Shown piece after piece: positions 10,782 to 22,500 of a DNA stretch of 64,000 nucleotides (positions are counted from its first letter, which is position 1; every line of letters starts with the position of its first letter). Both the position numbers and the translations under genes were made by a program. This stretch comes from Reticulascus tulasneorum (lineage: Eukaryota; Ascomycota; Sordariomycetes; Glomerellales; Reticulascaceae), in NCBI GenBank assembly GCA_001557505.1, contig LSAX01000012.1, forward strand, positions 248,001 through 312,000, in the 5' to 3' direction. The notes beneath the pieces were generated by a model, which did not search any database, had not been told where the DNA came from, and saw only the letters and a list, made by a program, of their open reading frames with translations.

Positions 10782-12134
10782 ATGTCCACTGCGGAGACGA
10801 ATATCGTCTCCAACGGCGAGGCCAATCTGCCCGCAAACCCTGACATTGCTGCGCATTACCGCACTCGTCTTTCTTCCAGCGAAGAGAAGAAGAGAGTTCA
10901 AAATCGTCTCGCCCAGCGAGCCTATCGTAAGTGCATAGCCCGGCTTCCCTGGCTTCACGATGGAAATCTAAAGGCTTACCGGAGTTCTTGCAGGTCGACG
11001 CCTGAAAGCCAAGCTAGCGGAGCTTGAAGAAAGAGTCAAGGTGCAGGAGCAGCATGTTGAGGAATCGACCAGAGGCCAGTCATGCAGCTCTGCTTTGGCA
11101 TCGACAACGGCATCTGGCATAGTGGACTCTACGTGTCCGGCACCGGCGGCGCCGCATGGCTCTGCTATAAATGTTTCTTTTTTCATGAGTAAGGGGCCAA
11201 CGTCGCTATTGACTATTTTATGTATGCTAAGCCATGATATGCTAACTTCACCAGCACCATCAAGTGATATCAATGGCAGCGGTGTTGCGTTTGGGGCTGA
11301 GGTTGTGGACCAAGTAGCCTTCCCCGACTCCAACGATTTGACCACAACCTTCTCGCCGGGGTCTCCTGTACCCGGGGCATCACGTTCAGCAGCGGGTGTG
11401 CCAGCAGGGTTCGGAAACCCACACACATTCTGCTCGCCCAAAGATCTTCATAATTCCAGCCCGGACAATGAAGCTCAAGGCCATTTGACTCACTACACCG
11501 CCGATGTGCCGCAAAAAAAAGTTCAGCGAAATATGGACGCCACTGCACCTGTTCAGGACCGTATTCGGTACATCATAGATCAGGCAGCAGCCGTGGGCTT
11601 TGACACTCTTGACGAGGTCGTGGCAGCATACTATGCCGAGATGTTTGAAGATACTTCTCCGCTGGGTCAGGATCAGAGACTAAACCGCAACCGGCGATTG
11701 CCTCAGCTTCTCAGCACCCTTCACCAGGCGGCCAAGGCCTGGAGCAAATGGGAGAGGCGGAAGTTCCAAGAACAGATTACCCTAGGCGCTGAAGAGATAC
11801 TTGTCGAGGAGTTGAAATCGTTCGTTGCGCAGCATCCAACTGGCTCTGCCGACCAGGAACGTGCATACAACCATCCGGGAGGTGAGCAGTTTGAAAGAAG
11901 GAGAGATCCAAGAGAGAGGCACAAAATCCAGGACGATGTAAGCACGCGTTCCTTGCCTTGTCCCCTCCTAGCATCTTCGACCGGCTGCAGCGGCCCGTGA
12001 TTGACAGAGAGGCAGCTTCCACACCTTTGGGCTCTGACAGCAGCTCTACTAGCCAAAACCAACGCACTCAAGCAAAACGCCAGCGCAGATGCAGTGCTTG
12101 CTGTAATCGAAATTTTGTGCTTCGGCCGAATTGA
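10782..12134 (+). CDS. bZIP transcription factor (candidate cluster regulator)
   Basis: Proposed exons are 10782-10926, 10994-11188, 11255-11937 and 12012-12134, giving 381 residues. Intron 1 (GTAAGT..CAG) splits the basic region; joining it gives RVQNRLAQRAYRRRLKAK, a classic fungal bZIP basic motif, followed by a short leucine-type coil (LAELEERVKVQEQ). Intron 2 (66 nt, CTAAC branch) is in frame and could be retained. Intron 3 is supported by comparison with the decayed copy at 17.3 kb: both then share a C-terminal stretch PLGSDxSS, RRxxSACC and FVL. A second conserved region (IRYIIDQAAAVGFDTLDE through the arginine-rich RLNRNRRLPQLL) lies near residues 230-320. It is divergent from NRPS 1 across a 3.2-kb spacer. 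The fungal bZIP family regulates secondary metabolism and stress genes; control of this locus is inference. Confidence 0.85.
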
Positions 12135-12145
12135 AAACTCCAGAG

Positions 12146-12176
12146 GCTGATCATGGGCTGATCATGGGCTGATCAT
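12146..12176. repeat. Triple tandem repeat GCTGATCATGG
   Basis: Three near-perfect 11-bp units begin 11 bp after the bZIP stop codon. Each contains the palindrome TGATCA, so the stretch could fold in the 3' UTR. Confidence 0.8.
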
Positions 12177-12680
12177 AACAAATACAAAAACAAGCTGCTG
12201 TTTGTACCTAAACAGGGTTGGAAGACTCGTACAGCCGATCTAAACAGGATTCCAATCCTATCTCGAATACACGGCTAGCATGTTGTTAGCATTGTTATCG
12301 AGCCTCGCACATGCACGACCCCTCCCAGAACAATGGCAACCACGACGTCACCAAAACGGGAGCTCAGCACGCAAACGCCGCACTCATGGGATCTGAGAGT
12401 TGCGATCCTTTAGGTTCAGTCATAATCGCATAGATCAGCTTCATTCAGAAATACCTTTGGGAACAACTAATACTACGCCTCGACGCGAGGCTACACGGGT
12501 CGATAACCAGCCACAGCCCAGTTTAGGAAGCGTCACCAAAAGATTCCTGAACACACATCGCGATAAATTGCACGATATATCAACAGGTACTCACGACAAT
12601 CAGACATATAACCTGAAGCATTCATTGGCCGCGCGATGACAATCCCGAAAGACCGGAAGCCGGCAGTATTTTGACTAGGC

Positions 12681-12704
12681 GGGGGGGGGGGGGGGGGGGG
12701 GGGG
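12681..12704 (+). repeat. Poly-G tract (24 G)
   Basis: Uninterrupted G homopolymer in the bZIP-calcineurin spacer; a possible G-quadruplex and a place where assembled length may be unreliable. Confidence 0.9.
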
Positions 12705-13150
12705 ATTACCTACGCGCCGTAACAGCAGTCTATGGAAGAATTTTGAACAAACTGGGCAACCTAGTGGGTCGGTACGTCAGCTAACTATTTGGCATGTGTC
12801 CTCGGAGTTTCGATTTATTGCTGTCAGATCATTAATTACGTGTTGCATCCACTCTCACAGGCTGGTGCGGAGCTGTAGTGAGGCAAAGCAAAGCCCCCGG
12901 CACAGGTGATGATTACCGCAAGGCTAATAAGCACGTCACGCAGTCACCAGTCGTTGAACCATTTGATGCTGGCGTTCGGCGTTCCCCCCCTCAGGTACAA
13001 CAATGTGGCATAATTCCCCATTTATAGTCTCTTTCACGGAACCAGGTCTCCCACAGTCGAAACGAATGTCATCCCTGGGCAGCTAGGACAACTGCGGAGC
13101 AAATCACATAGGTTACCCTTTCCTGATTGTCATTTTGAAATCTAGATGAC

Positions 13151-13192
13151 AGAGCTTGGACCATCAAGCATGGAATCATGGTCCGTGCTGGA
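13151..13192 (+). promoter_or_regulatory. Dispersed palindromic element, copy 1
   Basis: Left arm AGCTTGGACCAT, 13-nt loop, right arm ATGGTCCGTGCTGG. It lies about 715 bp upstream of calcineurin A copy 1. Four other copies occur in this window. Confidence 0.7.
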
Positions 13193-13435
13193 TGGAGTAA
13201 GGTAGCATCTCATCCCACTCACTCACTCACTCTGACTTGGCGTTTCCAACATATTTAACACGGGGGGTACAATGTAACTTATTAACTTTGTTACTGCACA
13301 TATTAATCCAGCGAACGGCAGGCTTTCGCTTATCGATGGACAGCATAATTACATACCCAGGTATAGGCAGGCTAGGTAGGTAATTATCACGCCTAATTAA
13401 ATTAACTTGCTGCAGGAGGTGCCTCCCAACCCACC

Positions 13436-13436
13436 C

Positions 13437-13472
<36 letters not shown>
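13436..13472. repeat. GACA microsatellite
   Basis: About nine copies of the tetranucleotide AGAC, upstream of calcineurin A copy 1. Confidence 0.9.
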
Positions 13473-13906
13473 CCCGCACTTCCACTGGACCACATTTTGA
13501 CCAACAAATGACCCTTGCCAGGCTGCCATTTTTGTGTGTGCAGCAGCGCGCAAGCCGTGTCGGCTCCTTTAGCCCCCCCCCCCACCCCCCGCCCAACCCT
13601 TTTCGCGCCCGACTTTCTTTCCCACATCTCATCCTCAATCCTACCTCCTCCATTCTTTTTTGGCATCCTCCGCACCAGCTCGCCTCGCCTCTCCCCAAGT
13701 TTGTCATTAAAACAAAACAGTGATCATTCGCGGCGACACTCTTCAATTTTTTCTGCTTTATTTTTTCTTTTTATACCCGACCGAGTTCAGCCCCATTCTT
13801 GCCAAGCGGGGGCCATCTTAGTTCCAAGTCGACGACGCGTGACTGAGAAGCTCCCTCAAAACCCCGCCTCGTAGACACTCAATCTAGCACTCAATTAGCT
13901 TTCAAA

Positions 13907-15860
13907 ATGGAGATCGATGATGGCGCCGGCGCGCCGAATCCGGCCGAGCTCCAGAACCAGCTGCAGTTTGATAAGGCCATTCGCGCCATACTGCAGAAGA
14001 AGCCTCTTCCTGAGATTGACTTTACCATCCATACCATGGAGGACGGCACCCAGGTCAACACCCAGGAGCGAGTTTGCAAAGGTATGGATTGACCACCGCG
14101 CCGCCACTCTTACCATCGCGCTATGTGTGCTCCTTCTCGCAAGACTACTTAGCACTGCGTCGCCTCGCTCAATCGCTAATGCACGCATGACGCGTCCAGA
14201 TGTGCCACCCCCTGCCATGTCCACCCCTAGTGATGAACAGTTCTACACAGACGGCACCCGCTCGAAGCCCAGCATCCAGTTCCTCAAGGACCATTTCTAT
14301 CGTGAAGGGCGCCTCACGGAGGAGCAGGCCCTCTTCATCCTCCACACAGGCAGCAAGCTGCTGCGCGCAGAGCCCAACCTCCTCGAGGTGGATGCGCCGA
14401 TTACTGTTTGCGGCGATGTCCACGGCCAATACTATGACCTCATGAAGCTGTTCGAGGTTGGCGGCGACCCGGCCGACACGAGATACCTCTTTCTGGGTGA
14501 CTACGTAGATCGGGGCTACTTCAGTATCGAGTGTGTTCTCTACCTCTGGTCGCTGAAAATACACTATCCCGACTCGCTCTGGCTGCTGCGCGGCAACCAC
14601 GAGTGCCGTCATCTGACCGAGTATTTCACATTCAAGCTGGAATGCAATCGCAAGTATTCCGAGGCCGTCTATGAAGCCTGCATGGAGTCTTTCTGCTGCC
14701 TACCTATTGCTGCTGTCATGAACAAGCAGTTCCTCTGCATCCATGGCGGCTTGAGCCCGGAGCTACATACCCTGGATGACCTGCGAAGAGTTAGTACCTC
14801 CTTCGATGAGCCATGGGGGAAACTGCGTCGCTGTATTTGTGATTTGGGGGTAGCTGATTTTGACCATGTAGATTGATCGTTTCCGCGAACCACCTACTCA
14901 GGGACTGTTATGCGACATCCTCTGGGCGGACCCCCTCGAGGATTTTGGCCAGGAGAAAACCACCGACTACTTCCTTCATAACCATGTTCGAGGCTGCTCT
15001 TACTTTTTCTCGTACTCGGCTGTCTGCAACTTCTTGGAAAAGAATAATCTGCTCTCTGTCATTCGAGCCCACGAGGCGCAAGACGCTGGATACCGTATGT
15101 ACCGGAGAACTCGTACCACAGGGTTCCCGAGTGTTATAACCATCTTTTCGGCTCCAAACTACATTGATTTCTACAATAACAAAGCAGCCGTCCTCAAGTA
15201 CGAGAACAACGTGTTGAACATCCGGCAGTTCAATAGCAGCCCTCACCCCTACTGGCTACCCAAGTTCATCAACGTTTTTACATGGTCGCTGCCATTCGTC
15301 GGTGAGAAGATTACCGACATGCTCCTTGCCATCCTCAGCACCTGTTCCGAAGAAGAACTCCGGGAGGATTCCTCGTCCACCTCGCCCGGTCCTGTGTCGC
15401 CGCCCCTTCCCTCGCCCGCTGGCCAAGAATCCGAGATCGACCTCAAGCGGCGGGCAATCAAGAACAAGATCCTGGCTATCGGCCGGCTGTCGCGTGTCTT
15501 CAATGTGCTACGAGAGGAATCCGAGAGGGTCACGGAACTGAAGACTGTCTCGGGCGGACGCCTACCTGCGGGCACACTCATGCTCGGTGCAGAGGGCATC
15601 AAGAACGCTATCCATGGCTTCCAGGATGCTCGTGAGGTTGACTTACAAAATGAGAGGCTGCCGCCCAGCCATGAGGAGGTGGTGCGACAGGCTGAGAAAG
15701 AGCGCCACCAGGCCCTCGAGCGGGCAGCGCGGGAGGCTGACGGCGACAAGAAGTTGCAGACCCTTTCGCGGAGGTTGAGCACGTAAGTACAAACCAGAGG
15801 GATTGGCGAAAGCGCTGTTCGGCTAACTGCTGGCCCGTTGGTAGTGATCATAAGAAATGA
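13907..15860 (+). CDS. cnaA: Calcineurin A catalytic subunit, copy 1 (altered drug-binding groove)
   Basis: Ca2+/calmodulin-dependent Ser/Thr phosphatase (PP2B). Exons 13907-14081, 14200-14789, 14872-15782 and 15845-15860 give 563 residues. Visible: metal-site motifs [19 protein letters not shown] and GNHECRHLT; the calcineurin B-binding helix around [12 protein letters not shown]; a calmodulin-binding region ([18 protein letters not shown]); and an autoinhibitory segment ([17 protein letters not shown]). All catalytic motifs are intact. The last exon is only 16 nt, preceded by GTAAGT and a CTAAC branch site, and encodes the ending DHKK. Compared with the usual YLDVYNN and [17 protein letters not shown] (human L312-M347 region), this copy reads YIDFYNN and [17 protein letters not shown]. 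That is L312I, V314F, C336S, N345K, M347I and D348N, clustered in the LxVP/cyclosporin-cyclophilin docking groove. It is probably an active enzyme with altered docking. Whether another calcineurin A exists elsewhere in the genome cannot be seen here. Confidence 0.95.
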
Positions 15861-17308
15861 TCGATGCAGGTAACTGCCACTAACAAGTGAATACGGGATG
15901 CTCGACAGGACGAACACCCCAAACCTTCATGTTGCGGTAGTGAGACCAAATAGGGGATCGCATGATTAGGAGAGTTTGTTTCTTGATGAGCTCGGCATCT
16001 AAAGATGAAAGCTCTTCCACTTGAACCTGTCATGCCCGCACCGACCACATATCACCACCAAAACACTGATTGGTGTGCTGGCACCCCGGTCGTGCCAGGT
16101 GGTCGTTCACTCCCTCACGGCAGCGAAGCTCGCGGCGAGCATTCACCGTCAGCCAGATACACCCGCGTATCCGTCAAAAGACTCACCACAACCTGCAATT
16201 AGGGCTTTCAAAGCCGTACGGCCCCAATTCCCTTGTACGGCTTTCACTTGTCCACTTCGCACGACGAGATCTTGAAAGCGAGCGACGACACGCAAGTGGT
16301 CACGCAGACGAGGAAAATGTCAGGAATCCAGCACGGACCATCATGACAGAATACATGGTCCAAGCTTTCTCAATCTGTAAACACCCAACGATGCGCAGGA
16401 AGGGCATAAATTCTTCATGATACTTGATGTTCTAGCTACTTCCTAGTAATAGAATATTCTGGCGAGAGACGGAGTCACAATTGAGGTGCATCGCAATCAT
16501 AGGATGCCTCTCATTCTTGCGAGTGCGGTATGTATTGATCAATATGGCGGGGGGAACGGTGGAAGAAAGTACACGCTTGATGTGACAGAATGGATCTTCT
16601 CGCATATCACTGAAGGGGAGGATTTTGGCCTGCACACGCAGCCCTATTCTACTGTGTTGCTTCTCATGCTATTGGTTTCCACAGTTTGCGCCAGGAAGTA
16701 AAGTAGTTGCTGCATTGTCAGGCAGTCCAGCCTGGCGACGAAGTCGGCGATATCCTAGTGACTGTAACATGACCGCACCCAGGTACAACGCAAGGAATAT
16801 GAGCCAATTATGGAGATGGTGAAAGAAGTTATAGCGCTTTCGGCGTGTGAGCCCTGCTGATAGTAAATCCTCGCTACTCTGGACGGTGTTTTAGCCGTGA
16901 AATAGATGGTACTGTCCACAGAACCCCTCCCCCCGGCAGCTGAATTTTGGATGTAGCCTTAAATATTACCATTCTTTAGATTATATTGAATGCGTTGAAC
17001 TTTTGATCGACAGCCGCGGTACTCCGTACTCGGTTGGGACATAGCTTGCTCTGTTTGCGCCCTGCCTGCTCGTTTTCAGGCATGCTCGGCCCCCAGCTTG
17101 CGACCCCCAAGCCCATGACGTTCCTTGGGGTCCCATATCCGTCATCGTCTTCCATTTACCAGCCATGCAGCTGACCAATGTGGCAAATATTAAATCCCTG
17201 TAAATCTAAGCCCTCCTTCACTAGCTTGTCTCACTCATATTACATGCGGGTCTGCAACCTGTGTTCTCAGCGGGAGAACCGGCAATGTAGGTCTCCCTCT
17301 TTCTTTGC
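15861..17308. other. Intergenic region between calcineurin A copy 1 and decayed bZIP
   Basis: Holds palindromic element copy 2 (16328-16371, reverse orientation). Open frames are short and unconvincing; no gene recognised. Confidence 0.6.
16328..16371 (-). promoter_or_regulatory. Dispersed palindromic element, copy 2
   Basis: On the minus strand: AGCTTGGACCAT, 13-nt loop, ATGGTCCGTGCTGGA. It lies about 470 bp downstream of the calcineurin A copy 1 stop. Confidence 0.7.
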
Positions 17309-18577
17309 ATCGTGTCGTCTGTGGGACCGGTACCATCCCCGACAATCTGCTCACGAATGACGGCACTCGACTTCCCAAGTGTAGGGAGAAGACGAGGGTC
17401 CAAAATCACTTCGCTCAGTGAAGCTATCGTACGTGTAAACCCCAATGGGGCTTCCCAAACTGCGTCAGAACAATACCAATGGTTGACGACATCTTTTACA
17501 GGGTGAGGCCCGAAAACCAGGTTCCAAAATCAGGCTCGAACAGCTTAAGGGAAAAGTCAGGGTGCCCGAGCAGCAAAGTTGAGGAATTGAACGGGGTCAA
17601 GTTGAGCAACTCGACTCTGGCATCGACGACTCCATCTACCGTAGTGGACTCGATGTGGTCAGCGCCGGCGATGCCGCATGAATCTGCGACCAGTGGCGAT
17701 TTTCTCATGAGTAGGTGAGCCGCATCGCTGGCGGCACCCGTGTGTGCAGCAAGCCACAGTGTACTTACTTCGTTAGCACCCTCATGCGATGCTGATGGCG
17801 CGTGTCCTCCATACGGGGCCGAAGCAATGGGCCAAGACGCTTTCCTCAACTCCAATGATTTAACCGCGGGATTCGGATTGGAAGGTGCATTATACTCGCC
17901 GCAGAGTCTCTATGACCCCAGCCCTAACAAAGAAGCCCAGCAACGCTCTGGGGACCACGTCACCGATGTGCCACAAGTTGATGTACAGCGGAACGTGGAC
18001 GCTGCTGCTCCCGTTGAAGATCGCATCCGTTATGTCATGGAACAGGCCGCAGCTGTGGGCTTTGACACTCTCGATGATGCGGTTGCAGCTTTCTACATAG
18101 AGAAATTTGAAGATACTTCTCTGCTATGCCAGGATCAGAGATTACGCCGTAACCGGCGATTACCTCGGCTTTTAAGTAGCCTTCATAATGCTGCCAAGGG
18201 CTGGGGCGAATGGGAGCGGCAAAGATTCCAAGAACAGATTACCCTGAGCGCCGAAGAGATTCTTGTCGAGGAGCTGCATTCGTTCGTTACACTGCATCCG
18301 ATGACCGCTCACAGAAAAGAACCTGCAACTAAGAATCTGGGAGGCGAGCAGCTTGGAAGCGAAAAGTTTCCGATGGCAATGCAGCAAGTCCAAAATCACG
18401 TAAGTACAGGTGCATTTACATTTTGGCTGGCCGCAGATGCGACTAACCAGACAGCTAGCTCCCAAACCTCTGGGCTCTGACAACAGCTCTGCTAGCAATA
18501 ACAAGTGCATCAAAGCAAGAGTCCCGCCCAGACGCAGACACAGTGCTTGCTGTTATCGAGGATTTGTGTTACCGTAA
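17309..18577 (+). pseudogene. Decayed bZIP transcription factor, second copy
   Basis: Aligns over its length with the bZIP gene at 10782-12134. The position of the start ATG is ATC (17309). The basic region reads RVQNHFAQ-stop-SY, with CGA replaced by TGA, and exon 2 has an insertion and further stops. The leucine-coil remnant RLEQLKGKVRVPEQQ can still be read. The 3' part stays open for about 246 codons (17740-18480) and is well conserved (IRYVMEQAAAVGFDTLDD, RLRRNRRLPRLL). Its last intron keeps GTAAGT and a CTAAC branch, and the C-terminal RRRHSACC..FVL ending at TAA 18577 is intact. So the DNA-binding half is destroyed while the C-terminal half looks preserved. A truncated protein starting downstream is possible but unproven. 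Confidence 0.8.
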
Positions 18578-19566
18578 GCCCATGAAAGGAGACTCGTAGC
18601 ATTCCAGCAGGGCCGGCAGGCGGTCTCCGAGGACTATACCAGACGTATCGGCTGTGGCTGCATTTCACGATCGGTTTCATAGCGGATTTTCCTGAGTATC
18701 ACGTTGTTTTGTGATGCTTTCTGTTGGGGCCCAATTCCAGGCCAAAATACCATTCTGTTGGATTGGTAACTCGCTAGACTCCTAGACGATACTATCGGAG
18801 TTTTTGGCTTATCGACGGAGTGAAGGGATCTTGCAGGAGGTATCAGGTGGTTCGTCAGGTACTTTACAAGAGGCTCCGCATGATGATAAAACACTCTCCA
18901 ACTCTCCAACTCTTCTTGATTAGTATGCACGCTACAAAGCGAGATTACCGTACTTCCCCAGTGCTCTAGCCACCATTTAGCATACATTACATCTACTGGC
19001 CATCCCGTTGAAAGGCCCGTAACCAGCCTCCGCAATAAGGCAGTCTGTTGGCTGTGGAATATAACATCTGATACCCTCAGAGGTTTGGAGGCCCACGGTG
19101 ATCAGGGCTATTAGTCTTTCCTATTGTGGGGTCATGATTTTTGTGTCAGAATGAAGTTTAGGAATGGAGACTAAATAGTGGCACAATGAAGAACTCCAGC
19201 TGCAGCGGAGATCGCTCAAATACGATTGGAAGTTGAGGCCATCACCCCAGCAAAAATGGACGATCACCGTCCCACTACGGAGCGGCCGGCATACCAGAGA
19301 TGGTGTTCAACAGGGTCTTGCGAAGTACACGATGTGCTTGTGCCGAGATAGGAGACGGTTGAGGTGACATATTAGTCGTGATACAGTTAATTAAAAAAAT
19401 CGAAGGGCTGCTAGACACGTGGTTAAACATTTCATTTATTACGTAATCTGACACGCCAGTGCATTTTGGGCTTAGTGTTTCTGATTTAATAATTTCTCGC
19501 CTGGAATCTGACTCGGGTCATTCCCATCAGACTTTTGCATAATCCCCCTCGTCCTCATCAACGGCG
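18578..19566. other. Intergenic region upstream of JmjC-like gene 1
   Basis: No recognisable gene. A 133-codon minus-strand open frame (18634-19035) lacks an ATG at its start and resembles nothing I know. Probably promoter for the gene at 19567. Confidence 0.5.
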
Positions 19567-22500
19567 ATGGCGGAAATGGCGTTAAAAGAACGCCTGTACT
19601 CGGCCATGGGCACCGAGGAGATGCGGGTACACACGTTGTTGTCACCTACGGCGGCCGCCATGAACTTTGCCGCCAGCTTTCACCGCGACGCGAAGGCGTG
19701 CCGCACCGCGCGTGAGCGAGAACAGCTGCACGAGATATACCGCGATAAGATCCTCGCCATTGACTCTCTTGCCGCAAATGTCGCGGCGGCATTCCTGCCC
19801 CTCCTCCATGCCGTTGCCGGGCGCAAGAGCGCCGATGCCGATCGCTGGGGTGATTTTGATCGCTTGGCGCAGCGTGGCAAGAACATGCGCGACCATGAGA
19901 GCCAGCACCTGCAGCATCAGTCGGGCATTATCGCTACCTGGGGGCTTGAATGCTTTCAATACTATGGCTGGCACGCCCTGCCGTTGCCACTTCTCCGTCA
20001 GCTGCATAGCCTAGCCGTGCTGATGCCACGCTGGGAAGATGTTGTCGACCTGCTTAATTCTAAGATGCTTGCCCGCCATGAACTTCGCGTTCTGCGCGGC
20101 AAGAATAATGCCCTCCGTGTCGGTGAGCATTCTGCCTCTTCCAAAGTGCAGGATGCTCGCTCCCCCGTCGAGCGCTCCGATATCCTCGCCGCCTTGGAAT
20201 GGGCTCGTCAAAAAGCCACATCTCCCGCCGCCCGCCAGCAGGTCAAAGATTCGGCGCGGGGCATCAACGGAACCCCAATCAAGCATTTTGGCCTGAAGCG
20301 GGATCTGTACGGCATGGTTGTGCCGTCGAGAGCCTCCAAGGACACCAACCGCGACAACGACGACGACGGCGACGAAGACGACGATGACGCGAACCACGTG
20401 CATGACCTCGAAGTGTCCGCTCGTCCGCACAAAAGGACCAAACTCGCAGCAACCGTACCTAGACGCCCAATGTTCCCGGGTTTAGTTGGCAACTACAAGG
20501 CTCATGAAACGGATGCTCGCGGCAGTGGATTTACACCTGACGTGACCTCCAGCAACAGAAAAGACAATGATCAGAACCGCAGTAGCGACAGGAGCGAATC
20601 ACCGCATTCCCATGAGTCAGAGATAGGATCCGAGAGTATGCTTGTTCAGGAAGAGCACACAGGCGACGACGACCAAGTTGTTGGGACGGCAGACACGGAA
20701 GAAATGCTGTTGGAAGAAGAACACGAGTCAGACCGAGGCTTGCAAGACGCACATGCTGACGTGGAGACGCCGCGGAGCTCCAGCATCAGCAGTGGGTTCA
20801 CAGAAGCTGAAGAGGACGAAGAGAATGGTGATGTGCACGACGCACAAGACGTCGTCAGCGAGAGTGAGAACGAGGCAGACAGCAGCCAAGAAAGCGAGGA
20901 TGAGGAAGTAGAAGATGCAGAGTCGAAGGAAAATGAGAGAACCACAGATGCAGGGGAAGAATTGGACTTGAACTTGGGTATGATCAGCCCGCAATCACAG
21001 AATCTAGACGTAATGGAAGAAGAGCGAGATGAGAGTGTTGTGGACTCTCGGAGAGGGGATAGCCCCGGAGAGAAGACCGATGTAGACCGCGGAAGAATCA
21101 TAGAAGCGGAGGCCGAAGAGGGAGCAGAAGAAGCAAACGAGGCAGATGGGACAGAAGAGCAGGCGCACAACTCAGGGGACGGAGAGAGCGAGGATGACGA
21201 TGGTAGAGAGGATTTGAGGACCGTGGCAGGGATTCTGGAGGGCCTGATGAGCACAGAACGAACTGGCACGAGCGTGGACAGGGCCGCCGAACCAGGACCA
21301 GCTAAGGCACTCAATCAGACGGCGCACACAGCGATCTCCTCCGGCTCGGCATCGCGCGCGCCGAGTCCTCCGTCAGACCTCACCGCAACGTCGTCATACC
21401 AGGCCCGCAAAACCGAGAGTTCAGCGCGACGTCCACTTTCAGCCGTGCTGGGTGGCGGCGATAATAACAATCTAACCACATTGGCGGGAGAGCCATTGCG
21501 TATGAACCCATCAGCCCCCACAGAAACACGATCGAGCGTTGCTGGCGAGGGTGAATCGTCCTCGCAGCAACCACCAACGCTGCTCGAGACCCTACAGCTG
21601 CGATATGCTGCCGAGCTCCACCAACTCGTTCAGGACCTGAGCAGGCCTCACGCATCACTAGACGTGACACATCAGCGTCGTTTGCAGCTTGACTGGTTGG
21701 CTCCGCAGCGCTGGGCCAGCATCTACGCTGAGCCAGAACAGCATGTAGGCAGAAGCTCTGTAACATCACCGGATGACGCCGACGTTTGGTATCTTAGCTG
21801 GGAGGCTTTCCGCCAATATGCCGACAACGGCCACATTTTCCGTCGTCCTGTCGTCATCAAACAGAAATTTCAGGACAGCGGCATGTACAACATCGCCGAA
21901 TATATCGACATGCTGTGGCAACGCTTTCCAGAGCAGCAGATCGAGGTGCAAAACAGTCTGACCGGCGCATGTGCGTCGATGAGCCTGAAGGATTATTGTC
22001 TGACTATTATCGATATCGACCTAAACTCCTCTGATGCCGCCGCCGCCATTAGCAGCATCATCAACCTTCGTCGTCTAGCACGAGCGGACGAACCGCTACT
22101 GAGCAGACTGACTCGATTCCGTCTGCTCTCGACGCTGGCGGATCGTGCGGCCGGAACCGTCGGCAAGAGCGAGCAGTTTGTCCCAAGCGACGTCGAAGGC
22201 TACCTGGGTTCCAACTTGCTGGGCTTTGCCGGCGCCTTTTCTAGATCCTACGTCGACTCCCTTGTCGGTAGCTGGGTGCGCTGTCTCGCCGGCCATAAGA
22301 TTTGGGCAATCTCCACCGACCTAGACGCCGATGATTGGCGGCGATTCTCAATCGAAGGCAGTAATTGGTCGCCACAAGGCAAAGGTCGTCTAATCGTGCT
22401 AGAGCAAGACGACGTCTTGTTTATGCCGCCAGGCTTACGTGCCATACAGGCCGGCTTTACGCCAGAGCCTTGTCTCATGGAAGGCGGCATGCTGTGGGAT

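Larger units (their letters stand above)
12135..13906. other. Intergenic region upstream of calcineurin A copy 1
   Basis: Contains a run of 24 G at 12681-12704, palindromic element copy 1 (13151-13192), a GACA microsatellite (13436-13472) and a pyrimidine-rich stretch (13560-13800) typical of a fungal promoter and 5' UTR. No gene was recognised. Confidence 0.6.

Noticed and set aside
18634..19035. 133-codon minus-strand open frame (contains MYAKWWLEHWG)
   Set aside because: No ATG at its start and no family resemblance that I can name; noted only in the spacer entry.
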